This document shows positions 35,332 through 47,187 of a stretch of DNA of 64,000 nucleotides, one piece after another (positions within the stretch are counted from its first letter, which is position 1; every line of letters begins with the position of its first letter). Location of the stretch: contig NC_088300.1 in NCBI RefSeq assembly GCF_032854445.1, positions 8,000,001 to 8,064,000 on the forward strand. Reading direction: 5' to 3'. The position numbers and the translations under genes were made by a program. The notes beneath the pieces were generated by a model. It saw only the letters and a list, made by a program, of their open reading frames with translations. It was not told where the DNA came from and did no database searches. The DNA comes from Liolophura sinensis (lineage: Eukaryota; Mollusca; Polyplacophora; Chitonida; Chitonidae).

Positions 35332-35650
35332 AAGGAATGAATGAATGAATGAATCCTTGGGGTTTAATGTCGTGCGTAAGAATTTGTCAGTCATAGTCCT
35401 ATGACGACAACTGGTGATTAGATGTGCGTTTTCTTGCGACAGAGCGGATCCATGTCGTCGAAGTGCTGTCCGCTGAAGTATCATGCCGAAGACACCAGAT
35501 ACCCCACCCAGTCACATTATATTGACACTGTGATAACCAGCCCTGTTGCTGGGCGCCAAGCGAGGCCATTAATCAAGTCTTGGTATGACCCGACCCAGGT
35601 TTGATCCCGAATCTCTCGATTTCGAGGCGTACGTTCTAACCGTTTCAGAT
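35332..35650 (-). mobile_element. SINE family 2, best copy, reverse orientation
   Basis: Read on the - strand: a tRNA-like head (GAAACGGTTAGAACGTACGC; B-box-like GGGATCAAACCTGGGTCG), then a body with GACTGGGTGGGGTATCTGGT, GTCTTCGGCATGATACTTCA and GTCGTCATAGGACTATGACT. The 3' end is ATTCTTACGCACGACATTAA, then CCCCAAGG and a (ATTC)n tail. A tetranucleotide tail and TTAAACCCC-type ending set it apart from family 1. The same body words appear in the diverged copy at 19950-20245. Confidence 0.82.
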
Positions 35651-38600
35651 ACTACAGAAAGACATTCCACCATGGAGGCATATTTCAGTGGGAAGATTAT
35701 GTTAAAAGTATGCATACTTTCACTACCTTGGTACACTGAACACTAATATCTCTCAAGAACTAAACATGAATTAGGGGCTTCTTTCTGGTTTATTTGACAA
35801 CATTTTAGTAACAAAAGGCCCAGCTGCTAAATATGGATATCTATTTCAAACATGGCCACATTCGAAATCCTATGTTATACGCACCAAATTAAATAAATGG
35901 TTAAATTTAAGAGAAAAAACGCTAATATCTTACACGAGAGCAAAAAATCCGCAGGATGGCAGTGAAATAATAATGCAATGTTCAAATCACAGTTATCTGA
36001 ATCGCGAGGAATGTCTTCCTATTACATCACATGTCAAACAGTCTACTTGTTCACCATCACGTGACCCATAGCTCTTGGTATACGGCGGCTCTTTGATGCA
36101 AAATGAACATCCTTCTCTGTATGTACTGTACTTTGTGGAGTATTTTGTGCTGGTGCACAACACATTGGCTGATTAAGCAGTCGCGGATACTTTATGATAC
36201 AACAAACGACGCTCGTTTTTTTTAAAATTCCCCGAATTACACAATCTGCGTGGGGAGCACGATGTTGTTTACACATACGAAATGAATAGAGAGACAGATT
36301 TTACAGCAGCGAATTAAAAGCCCTTTTATGACGGAACAATACTCACAAGAGAAATTACCAAATAACCATAACTATGTATTGAATCTTTTGTAAAAATGTG
36401 GATTTAAGATAATAAATATGTTTTTTTTTCTATTTCAACAAGTGACTGCATTAGCATACATGTGTCTTAACAACTGTCGACTCATTCGAAACACTTGTTA
36501 AAACAAGAAGGCCTATATATTTACTCACGCAAAAGTATATTTCCAGTAAAATTTTTGATTTCAAAGAAGAACCATTAGAATTCGAACTCTCTGTCAAAGA
36601 ACTGCCGATGAACTTTTTTGATTCGCCTTTAGATTCGGGAATTAATAGACTTGTGCTGTGATTCTGCACAAATTTGCAGATTTCTTATCGCATACTTAGG
36701 GTCAAGTCTCCGCATTACGATATGCCAGGTCTTGTTGATTGAATGCTGAATGTTAATCTGTATTGTGTATCATAAATAAACACTACCTATTTGTAGGATG
36801 TGGCATCATATCAGAGAGCTTATTCCACAAAGTAACTATGTGGGTGTGAACGGCCTCCAGCCCCTGCTCACCTCGGTCTAATACAACCTCGACTAAACAT
36901 ACATTCGAGTAATGTCAGGGGACGAATATAAGGTAGAAAGCAATATAAGGCTAGTCAGAGCGGGTTAATGTATACATAGATAAAAGGCTTTAAGTACCAG
37001 ACAGAGGCATGTGTACTTTCACGATGAGATGAAAAAGTGCAATTTTTCTGTCAAACATATGGACAATCTGTGTATTACTACTGGCATAAAAATAAAGTGC
37101 TGACAATTTCCTGCATACGAAAAGAGAACTAGGTAGAAATGACAAATTAATGGAAAAAAAAGGCAGTGTAGTGAAGGCTATTGTTAATAGGGGATGTTTT
37201 ACGAGTAGAATAAACCAAACAGAAATTATCAAGCCTAAAGTGTGTTGCTCAGGTAACCTGTCTAGACAGACTAATGCCCACTTAAATGTCATCATGTAAA
37301 CATGCTGGTGGCAGAAACATGGCCTTGGACAGAGAATGTATCTGTTGGTCCCGCTCTCACATTTTCATTTGGACATTTTGTGGGCAATGGTGTCGTCACA
37401 ATGGTTTGCTGGACCAGAGACGCCATTACAGGAGAAGGTCACACGTGGAAAAGTTCGTCAGTAATTTGCCAAAGTTTCTCCACCTATAAATCAACCAACT
37501 CATGACCAAATATAACGTATGTAAATCCAATCCCTGCTTTTGTGTAAGAAGTTTATCTACATCAGCGTGGCCATTGGGCTTTCTTATTTAAGTCTACACA
37601 GCTTAGTGCCATTGTTTTTACACAGTTTCATTTGAAATGATGTAAAAATGTGGGCGGTAGGGGTGAAGGCTAACGCTCCACCGTTCATCTTACCTCATAA
37701 GTATGACAGAAAATGTGCGCTCCATTTTCGACGGAAACCAATAATGTGTGTTGAAGACATATCAGACAGCACAGAACTTGAGGATACTCGTCCACATGCC
37801 ACCAATCGGCCACAAGTGACGCTGTCGTTGTTGTTGTTGTGGATTATGTTAATGGTATGTTTTGTTGTTTCATTGGAAAAGAAACTGGCGGCCTTCATGT
37901 CGACCTTTAACCTTAATTACTGTCATCAGAGAATTGTGTGCGATTGCTTAAGGTCAAGGAACTAAAGATTTATAAAGGCATTGCACACGAAATGGTTTTC
38001 CGTTTCTTCGTTCATTCTGCATCTTAACGATTTTTGTTTTGTCGCTACACTTGTCGCTCCAGCATTTTGTTTTCGATGACAGATTTTGGTGAAAAGCTTT
38101 TCTTTGACATCATAGCCCGTAGACATAAAGGGGAATTACACGCTATAACACCTAAACTCGATGTATTGTCGATGAAGAATCCAGTGTGGATGTATTTTTC
38201 CTTACAAATTATGTTTAATAATTTCATTTAGTGTTTGATCAGTGCTGTATAATGAACAGGCCAACCCTTTGTATGATCTGGAATAAAATTGCTATTTTAT
38301 TAACTTTCAACCAGATTACTGAACTGCTGTCCATTTTCGTCAAAAGGATAAAGGCGAGGGAGAGACTAGATGAAAAATGTCTAGTAAGATTAAAATCCTG
38401 ATTTCATGAGTACCGCACCGAAATGAAGTCACCAAGTAACATGTCACAAAATCAGTGCCGTGACTGTCATCGTCATGAATAGAAAGTGCCCTCGGCGCTA
38501 TGGTATCACAGCGGCTAAGTTACAAGCAAAAAATAGCTCTGTCCTAGCTGATGGACCAGGTCGGAATTACGGGTACGCTGTCGCCATCAGTACGAGAGTC

Positions 38601-41080
38601 TACTGATCACTGCATTCAATCCTGGCATTGGGTGAGATGAGCCGATTATGATAGGCCCCTGTGGACACCGACTGCATAGAGTCAGAAATGAATAGAAAAC
38701 AGGATTGTTGCATGTGACCAAGGCGTTTACTTGGATTTCCTTCCAGAATTGAGGACAAAGATTTCAGGCCATAAATGTGCCCCTTTAATCTACCCAGACT
38801 GGAAGTTATGTCGTGCTAAGGTGTAATTTACTTAGCATTTAAGGTTATAAACCATTCCTGCTGAGCACAAAACGTAACTTCTCAGCCATGCTTCGGAATG
38901 TTCCTCAGTTTGGAGATAAATACAAACTAAATTTTTAAAATTAAATTGTTCACTTCAGTAAAGCACAGAGTTTTGCTACCCTTCAAAAAATTACTCTTTC
39001 TATGAAATCTTTCAGCTTTTTTGTGTATTCTTCCAATGGCGTAAACAATATATTCTTTATCAGTTGATTTGTTTAGCCAAAATCCTTTGATTATCATTCT
39101 TTTGTATAATTAAATCAGTCTTTCGTTCAAAGCTGCTCATAGAAAAACATAAAATGGGGAATTCGTTACAACAATTACAGTGAAGCTGATACAATAATAT
39201 AAGTGATATTCAAGTTTATTTCTGTTCTTCAGTGAACGTATTTTAACACAGTGGAGACCATACTGACAACGTACACATGCTCTGCCCTGCATGGCTGATC
39301 GTATTAATCTTAATTATATGCGAAAGAAAAATGAAATGGTCACTACTGACTATGAACAAGGTAAATGTTAAGTAAAGGAATAAAATTAAAAGATGGACGA
39401 CAATGATATAACCCACTCGCATTACATGAACTTATGTGATCACATAATTTAAAGCATCAGAATTTTCCAATGTAAAAGACACAGGTTAAATGAAGAGAGC
39501 CTTCCCATGACTCTTCAGTCCTAATTAATATTTGCGGACAGAATATGGCACCTCCGTTTTATCGTGCCACATTGCCTCGGTAACCGAAGGATCTAGTGAC
39601 AAATCAACTAGCTGATTTACAGCTTATGAGATCACGAGTTTGGCCTCGAAGTAAAATAACCAAGTAATTAAGCAGCCCCTACTCCCACAAAAAAAATCCC
39701 TCCCATGATCTTTGGCTCGAAGCATTGTAATTTTCCCGAAAGAACGATGTCTTTTATTTGAATCATGTACCATTGTGAAGTTGTTGAAGCATACATGGTT
39801 ATTTCTCATAAAATACTTTGAAGAATTCTGAGTGATTGCGCTTAAAGAAGTTGAAAAAAAGAATTTTCGTAAGACACATGCAAAATGCTAAACGCCTTGA
39901 TAAAACCCACGCCACTGTGTGATCATACACCCATTATTTTAAAAGCTGTTAAGCGTGTCGTCTAGTCTTACTATACTCAGACATAATCCGTGTTGTGATT
40001 GGACAAGAGTGAAAGTAAGATTTAAAACAAATTGAGGTTTGGAACAAAATGTGCATATGAGATTTAGAAATTCTTTACATCGCCTAGATTTAGACTAAGG
40101 AAACGAAGATTTAAGAGTAGGAGACACATATGTTAATTTCAGGGACGCTATTGACAGCTCAGTTTTCCATGATCGTCATCAACCCCGCTTTGTGGCCATA
40201 ATGTCATTTTACAACATATGCATGACATGAGTTTTAGCAAAACTTGCAGCTGTCTTCAAACAGCTAGCGGCGCATTAACATTTCAGCACATCTTTTGCTA
40301 AGTTAAGGTGATATCCATAGCTATTAGATGATACAATACAAGTGGATTTGAGATCTTGAAATACTATCTATATGGTATGATCTATGTGTACCGGTAATTT
40401 TGGCATCTTTGACATATTTTGCGGTTTCAAAATCCGGCCGATATTGACAGTTGTGTTTGATATTTAGACAAAAACGTTACAACTTGTGTATCATACACGT
40501 ATTTTGCGTCTGTCTACATTAATCCCAACTCTCAAGTCGCAAAATAAATAGATCTGGCAGGAGGCTACATTATGGAGCTGTGGGGGTATCTTATGGAACA
40601 AGTATATTTACAGGCCTGAGATGAGGAACAATAGTGTCCTTGTTCTGTATAGCCTTCATACTGCTGATCATGTACGTCTTCTATGTAGTTGTCTCTAAGT
40701 ATGAAGACCACAATATATGCAAGTAAACCAATTTTCAAAGCTTTTTTACCGTTAATTTAACATTTTAATTCATATAGCGTATAATCAATTATACGTTAGT
40801 CGTTAAATGGACTGGTATGTTAATGACGTCTGGATGAGCAGATTATTAAAAATATAATACCTTCCTCATGTGAACATAATCTGTAGTTACAAAAAAAAAT
40901 AATTCTGGAGCGCTTGTCACTGTTTTTAACAACCCTTAACAAACTGAACTAATTAATTCAAGTCTATAAGCCACCAAACGGAACGTTGGATACTGTCCAG
41001 GTTTCAGCCACACAGTTCACTGTTTCAGGGACGTAAGAGAAAGCAGACTATGTATCATGGGTTAATGCTTACTTTTTCTC
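35651..41080. other. No gene seen over 5.4 kb
   Basis: Long AT-rich stretch free of arrays and recognisable transposons. The ORF at 37648-37965 (+) contains a hydrophobic LSLLLLWIMLMVCFVV stretch, partly encoded by a TTG repeat (GTTGTTGTTGTTG). I could not support it as an exon. This is the quietest part of the window. Confidence 0.45.
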
Positions 41081-41347
41081 CTATTTAACATAGGGGGCCT
41101 CCGTGGCTCAGTTGGTTAGCGCGCTAGCGCAGCGCAATGACCCAGGAGTCTCTCACCAATGCGGTCGCTGTGAGTTCAAGTCCAGCTCATGCTGGCTTCC
41201 TCTCCAGCCGTACGTGGGAAGGTCTGCCAGCAACCTGCGGATGGTCGTGGGTTTCCCCCGGTTTTCACCCACCACAATGCTGGTCGTTGTTGTATAAGTG
41301 AAAGTACGGCGTAAAACACCAATCAATTAAAAGCCTATTTAACATAG
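41081..41347 (+). mobile_element. SINE family 1 with 14-bp target-site duplication
   Basis: The element (about 41095-41333) is bounded by CCTATTTAACATAG at 41081-41094 and again at 41334-41347. The head is intact (CGTGGCTCAGTTGGTTAGCG; GAGTTCAAGTCCAGCTCATG), as is the CAACCTGCGGATGGTCGTGG body. The CGGGCTCTGCCCGG segment is deleted and the ATTCTTGA before GTACGGCGTAAAAC is missing. The tail CAATCAATTAAAAG is very short. The exact duplication indicates a recent insertion. Confidence 0.95.
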
Positions 41348-43627
41348 GCTGAAACGAATTTCACCATCGATTAGGAAAAGGTAAGCTTATAGAAAGAGTG
41401 GGGGGAAAAATCTCCAAAATTTTGTTGGATATCCGCTGTGACTTAAGCAGTAAAGTTTTATCAAATCTATTAAACAATCTTACTTGAATTAATCCGAAAC
41501 AGGCAGAATTTGTTTTTATACAATTATTATCATTTACAAGTAATGTGTATATGTTTGGTAAATTTTGTTTGCAAGAAGCCAATATTAAGTCAGAAAAAGG
41601 ATTTGATTGCTCATATTCAACATTGACAACATTGTCGGGATACACCCTGATCATAATCTTCAAACAGCAAGCGACGGGAGCGACGTGGGCTTAAAGAGAT
41701 TGGCTTTTGGTCTCAGCACGGCAAAATCCTCATCTATTCATTACTGATTACGAAAATGGGAGATATCAAACGTTAGAAAGCTTCTGTGTATGGCTATGGT
41801 AGGCCCTTTTAGATGTTAGATCTGTTGGGATTGATCGATGTTTTTATGTATCATAAAATTCAGAGTTTATCTTCATGGTCAGAGTAATGTGGATGATACA
41901 TGTACCTAACTGGCAGTATTCACACCCCATATCCATATATACGTGCATAGCAAATCAGAAATCGCATGACCATGTTCCTAGCTTTACTTCCATACTACTT
42001 CTGAAAGCTAGGCAGGCGAAAGGAAAGCAGATTCAGATAAAAGTAAATCAATACATTATGTGACAGGTATTTATTCCCCTAACGATCCTGAAAGTGTTTT
42101 ACGTCAAAACCCCACTCCAATGAGGGATACGCCTGGATTATTATTTGCATTTAATGTACAGTTTTTAATTAAGTAGGTTAACCATTAACGAATAATCAGT
42201 TCCGTTTCATGTCAAACGAGACCGCTATGTCTTGAATATTGTGCTGTACAAATTATGATCCTAGCATCAAACTCACAACTGTGTTCTTTTAGCTGATTGC
42301 CTGAAGGCGTTTATTTAAACGTTTAAAAAGAGTGTGAAATTTTACGAATTCAGTATCCTTACAGCCTTCAAAGCCTGAATATCTTTCTCCATGTCAAGAA
42401 CCTTCACATGCAGGTCACAATGCAAACCGTCACAAGTACTAATAAACTCCATTCCACGCCACGTCCTTTGTATTTTATCGCTTGTAGTGACTAACTGTAA
42501 AGTATGATATACCCACATATTGGTGGTGCCAGGGACACAAAACTGGTCATTCTCTTTGCCACAGATTCATAGTCAACATAAGAAGGCTCTATTTGTTGAG
42601 TAAGCGATAGATACAATGTCACATATTCAATCAAATGATAAAGAGCAGTGTGATATTTTGTGAGTGCCAGTACCATCCCTAATCCCTAATCCCTGGTCCA
42701 TATGGCTACAGTGTATGCGTTCAGCATGTTTGGTATGTCATGGTAAGCTTCGGGGACCTGGAACTCCCGTGGTACACTCCCTGAGATAGAGACACACATC
42801 ATTTGTCAGAATTTGCTAAAATCACCATGGATACGAGAAGTAACCTGTCAGCAGAGGGAAGGAAGCTGTATGTTATTAACTTTGTGGAGAAGCGCCATTG
42901 ATGGATTTGGCTTTTGATTTATGGACATTTTCAATGACATTTACACCGTTAGAATTTTCTGACTAAAGATAACTGTGTAGTTCCAGGTGGTCACGTGACG
43001 AGCCACGTGGGAATCCAGATATCTAGAGCCGATGGCCAGATCATTCTGATGATGTTATTGTCACTCGCTGAATATCACAGCCAGTTCAAGGAGTAGCGCT
43101 GTGGGTAATTCAGTTTACTATGAACTTTGATTTATGGACTAAACATTTCTGTGTTAATTTATGGTCACATTCACCTATGTTTCCTATTGGTGAAAATAAA
43201 GACAATGGAACCTGACGGGTAAGACACTGAATTTGCCATTGATGACTCACATTCTTGCGAAGTGGTATTCTTGATCATCAAGTGATATTTCAGTCTCGTT
43301 TATTTCGGACAAAGTGTTTGGGGGTGGGGTGGGCAAGTAAAGATGTCGCTGTGGCTAACCTCATATTTAAGAAGAGCTTGAAAGAATTGATGACATACAT
43401 CTGTATCTATTACATGTCTGATAGTTAAGACGACATTCTGTTCAACAATACATACGAACTGTATCTGAACGATAAGTGAATGAGAATAGTGCCTTGAACA
43501 TGCTTCATGAACTTTATGGACTTTATCGACTCATCCTCTTGATTTCAGGTCCTGTGGATACTTTGTGAACCGTTTCCTACTTTTATGCGGCACTAAAAAT
43601 GTCCTCTTTTATTAGGAATTAATACTG
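41348..43627. other. No gene seen
   Basis: AT-rich. The - strand ORF at 41361-41663 (100 codons) and smaller ones have no recognised domain. A duplicated CCCTAATCCCTAATCC occurs at about 42677. Confidence 0.45.
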
Positions 43628-43815
43628 TTATTTATTTGGTCGGTGTTTTACGCCGTACACAAAAGTATTTTACTTATACGACAGCGGCCAACATTATGGT
43701 GGGAGGAAACGGGGCTGCTGACAGACCTTTCCACGTACGGCCAGAGAGGAAGCCAGCATTTGGTGAGAGGCTTCTGGGTCATTGTGCCGATACGCTTACG
43801 ACCTCGGCACCAAAG
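43628..43815 (-). mobile_element. SINE family 1 with internal deletions, reverse orientation
   Basis: On the + strand it begins with the family end in reverse (TCGGTGTTTTACGCCGTAC, TATTTTACTTATACGACAGC, GGCCAACATTATGGTGGGAG). It then jumps past most of the body to ACCTTTCCACGTACGGCC and TTTGGTGAGAGGCTTCTGGG of the head. Confidence 0.85.
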
Positions 43816-43936
43816 CTTTTTTTATGAATTAATGTTACTGCTCTTAATCCAAACCGCCTTTCACAATGGAAACCTCGCAGAGGTATATTTGCTCCATTCT
43901 GTCCATCTGGAAGTATTACCATATTCTTGTTACCAG

Positions 43937-44112
43937 TATCTGGGACGAAGTCAATACTGGTCAATGTCAACATAAGCCACGTGATATTGGTAGCAATATT
44001 CATTGTGATTTCCAATGCTTGCCTATGTATTCCTCTAATAGTTGGAGCGTTAGTAAGACGTTTTGATGTGAGATCAGTGACGTTACATTGCATTGTCGTC
44101 ATTGAGCTGTAG
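43937..44112 (+). other. Hydrophobic ORF, weak resemblance to an MFS/SLC16-type transporter segment
   Basis: After a possible acceptor (CTTGTTACCAG) the + frame encodes a hydrophobic stretch (ILVAIFIVISN), then IPLIVGALVRRFDVRSVTL, and stops at 44112. GALVxRFxxRxVT recalls the loop between the second and third membrane segments of monocarboxylate-type MFS transporters, where the usual form is GxLxxRFGxRxV. The Gly is replaced by Asp, there is no convincing flanking coding sequence, and no donor site is present. It may be an exon relic or a coincidence. Confidence 0.2.
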
Positions 44113-46295
44113 AACTAATTCTTCTCACTGATTAAAGATTTCTGACAGCATATCTCATTTATCCTGTTGTATTAGTCTTCTGCCTTCATGTGATCTGGAC
44201 ATTTCACCCAATTTGTCTTGGTGGCTCGTTCTTTCGAACAGATATCTTACTATCAAGTAACCAGTCAGTACATCTATTAGCTTGACATTTCAGACCATCA
44301 ATCACACACAGGTCTTTTTTATGCTGCTAAATGTCAAAATCCTCGAGCAGTATTATCGATGCATGATTGAGTTTATTTTCCCCATTTCCCATTATGTCTA
44401 CTAATGTGAGCTCAGCCATGAACATCTTCTGACACAAATAAAAAAATTATAATCTTGAAGAAATGAAATTTGGATACTGTAACTGTTAAAGGTGACACAA
44501 CGAAGGCCTTAATGTAGTATGCGAGGTACAAATGTTTTTTTCTATTTTGACAGATTTAGTTGATGCGGTTTATATGTTTTAATCTAAACTGAAGCATTGA
44601 ATTAATATATACAAGACCTCAAGGGCCGGTCGAAGTTTTGTCCACCTGTACTCTTTAATTAGATTGGGTCTTCAGGTAAATATCGCTAGAATATACGTGT
44701 ATATGTATATTAGACTTCAAAACGTTGTAATAGTGTCTTGTTTATTCGATTGATGTCCTCAGTTGTAAAACAGAACCCGAGCATATTCTGGTACACAACA
44801 GGTGTACAGACCTGTACAGGCCTTTGCCTAGCATAGGGCCTGTAACAGTGCGGTATTATGTTCGATTTGTAGGTAATAGTCGTATATATTGAGTACATAT
44901 GAACTTTTCTTCATGGAATATTCCTCATCTGAGGATGCAACTTTTTCTGTATGTCTTTTATACCTTTTTGGTGTTTAAAAAGCTGCCCATCATATCGATG
45001 ATATTTTAAAAATGAACGTATAAAAATAGTTCTGAAGCAGTGTTTGTGGGAGGTTTACGTCTGTAAAATATGCTCGCATCGTGAAAGAAAGTTTGTTTTG
45101 TGTAAATACCTGTCTTACGATGTAACGTATGCTTAATATATATTTTGTGAATTGAAAACATAGAAGATACAGCTGGAAAGTACACCACTGAATTCCGGGA
45201 TATATGTGGCTAATTTTCCGTTTATAATCTCATAAGGGAAAACGGGCTCATAAAAGATACCACCGAAGTGAAAACTGAACTGGTTACGACAGAATGCACT
45301 ACAGTGCATACAAATTCTCTCGGGGTTCTTTGCCAATGAAAAGACGTGGATGGCCTATACAGGTTTGATTGGTTGAAGCCAAGCTAGCAAAGTTGTGGGG
45401 GTAAAGCACATCTGAAATCAATTAATTTTTTTCAAAACCTAGTTGCAGATGGAGAGGTCTTTTACTTTTTAACGGATCAAATGGTAAAGGAATACAAAAT
45501 CAGTAGTGATGCAACTGCTGATGTTTTTTCTTTTTGCCAATATCCTTGCTTGAGGACGGTGAATATGCTTGCAGAGCTTTGCGTAGTTAAACCAATTGAT
45601 TTCTTTCAGCTGCTCTCTGCAGGTGATATGATTACCTTTTTTCCACGTTTAGTTTGGCAGGAGAGCGCTGATGTTTAATTGGAGATAACGTGCCATTTGA
45701 ACATGTCATGTGTATACCAGATAGATTAATTACCACAATACTTGCATGTTCACAGTTTCGGAGATTGGATATAAAAAATTACGTCAATAGTTCGTTTGCT
45801 TCCACCACCGTTTATAACACTTAAACGGGAGTCGATTGATGCAGGCATGGGCTGGGACAATTACTTTTGATACAACGCAATCCTTTCCAGAGACCATACG
45901 CTCTGCTAAAGAAGAACTTTAGAGATGATTTTAATATTAGTACTAAGTGTTCATTGTGGACCAGTCTGTTATAATGGTATTAAGCATTTACAATTCTCCT
46001 CACGTTTTACTGTCAAGATAAAGCTGAAAGTGGGAGTTATAACTTTGCCTATTCTTGACACTTTTGATTCAGTTTAGAGTGTAACATGTTGAACAGTAAT
46101 AAAATTGTCACCTTTGTAGGACTATGCGTAACAAAATGATAAAAGAGTATATAATTCTTTACAGCTTCCCAGTCGCGAATTGTATCTAGCAAGATATTCC
46201 TGCTTTCTTGTCCCATGTAACATTCGTTTTTTTTGTTGAACCTGCCCTTACACCTCCACTCCATGATTTATGAAGGTCTGCATCTTCCTCATATC
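44113..46295. other. No gene seen
   Basis: AT-rich sequence without arrays, SINEs or recognisable ORFs. Confidence 0.45.
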
Positions 46296-46480
46296 AGCAA
46301 AACATCAGCAAAATATCAGTGTCGCAGCAGCAAAACATCAGCGTCACATCGGCAAAATATCAGTGTCGCAGCAGCAAAACATCAGCGTCACATCGGCAAA
46401 ATATCAGTGTCGCATCAGCAAAACATCAGCGTCACATCGGCAAAATATCAGCGTCGCATTAGCAAAACATTTAGAAAAAC
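46296..46480. repeat. 22-bp minisatellite in 44-bp dimers
   Basis: Alternating 22-base units (GCAGCAAAACATCAGCGTCA-like and CATCGGCAAAATATCAGTGT-like) form a 44-base dimer repeated about four times. The periodic ORFs (KHQRHIGKISVS-like) are artefacts. Confidence 0.92.
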
Positions 46481-46671
46481 ATCTGGCTCTGTGATTTAAA
46501 TTAGTATTTGAAATGAACTGGCTATATCTGTTTATTTGGCTTCCGAACGTTCTTCAACCCAGACATGATGATTACACAGTAGTTCTGTTTAATTTCACTA
46601 TGTAAACAAATACTATGAGTATTGTGTTTTGTAAATTGTTTCTGCAAATGATTGCTGGGATATTTAGTTTT

Positions 46672-46800
46672 ATTTTGGTGGTATTACTTAACGCCATAGT
46701 CAAGAATGTTTGACGGCGATCGACGGCCCCCAGTTTTCGTGGATAGGAAACCGAGGTGCCGGAGATATACCACCGGTATTTCGCAAGTTATTGACGAACT
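46672..46800 (-). mobile_element. Degenerate SINE family 1-like fragment
   Basis: TTGGTGGTATTACTTAACGC, CATAGTCAAGAATGTTT, then GACGGCGATCGACGGCCCCC and TGGATAGGAAACCGAGGTGC follow the order of the reverse-oriented family end (GGTGTTTTACGCCGTACTC, AAGAATATTTCAC, CGGCGGCCAGCATTATGG, GGAAACCGGGCAGAGCC). Many substitutions; this could be a related family. Confidence 0.45.
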
Positions 46801-47139
46801 TTCTTGCATGGATTTCCATAACATTTGGCAGAACTATTTGAGGTAATGTGGCTCTCTGTACGGTAGCACAGTTACAGCTCTGGATCAGTGCACAGCTTAT
46901 CAAAACCATGCGATTCATAAGTTTGGTACACCAGGTCACGAATTGCCTGTTTTCAACCTATACAATAGCCCAGAGCAATGTGCTACGACTCGCTTGACAT
47001 GACTCAGTCTGTCTTGTTTAAACATACACGTGTTTTATACTGCCGAACGCGAAACTCAGTGTGTAAGTGAAACAGTGGTCCTAAACTGGGAATTCTTTAT
47101 CTTCTCTCGAACTGTAAATATCAGTGTATATTTTGAGAT

Positions 47140-47187
47140 TCTTGTTTTACGGCGTACTCGAGAACATTTCGCTTATACGACGGCATA
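47140..47187 (-). mobile_element. SINE family 1, 3' end fragment only
   Basis: TTGTTTTACGGCGTACTCGA, then GAACATTTCGCTTATACGAC and GGC: the reversed terminal 45 bases or so of the family, without the rest of the element. Confidence 0.75.

Noticed and set aside
37648-37965. 105-codon ORF with a hydrophobic stretch
   Set aside because: The hydrophobic part comes largely from a TTG repeat; no family signature, donor or acceptor to support an exon.
41361-41663. 100-codon - strand ORF beside a SINE
   Set aside because: No motif recognised, no splice or promoter context; retained only as a chance ORF.
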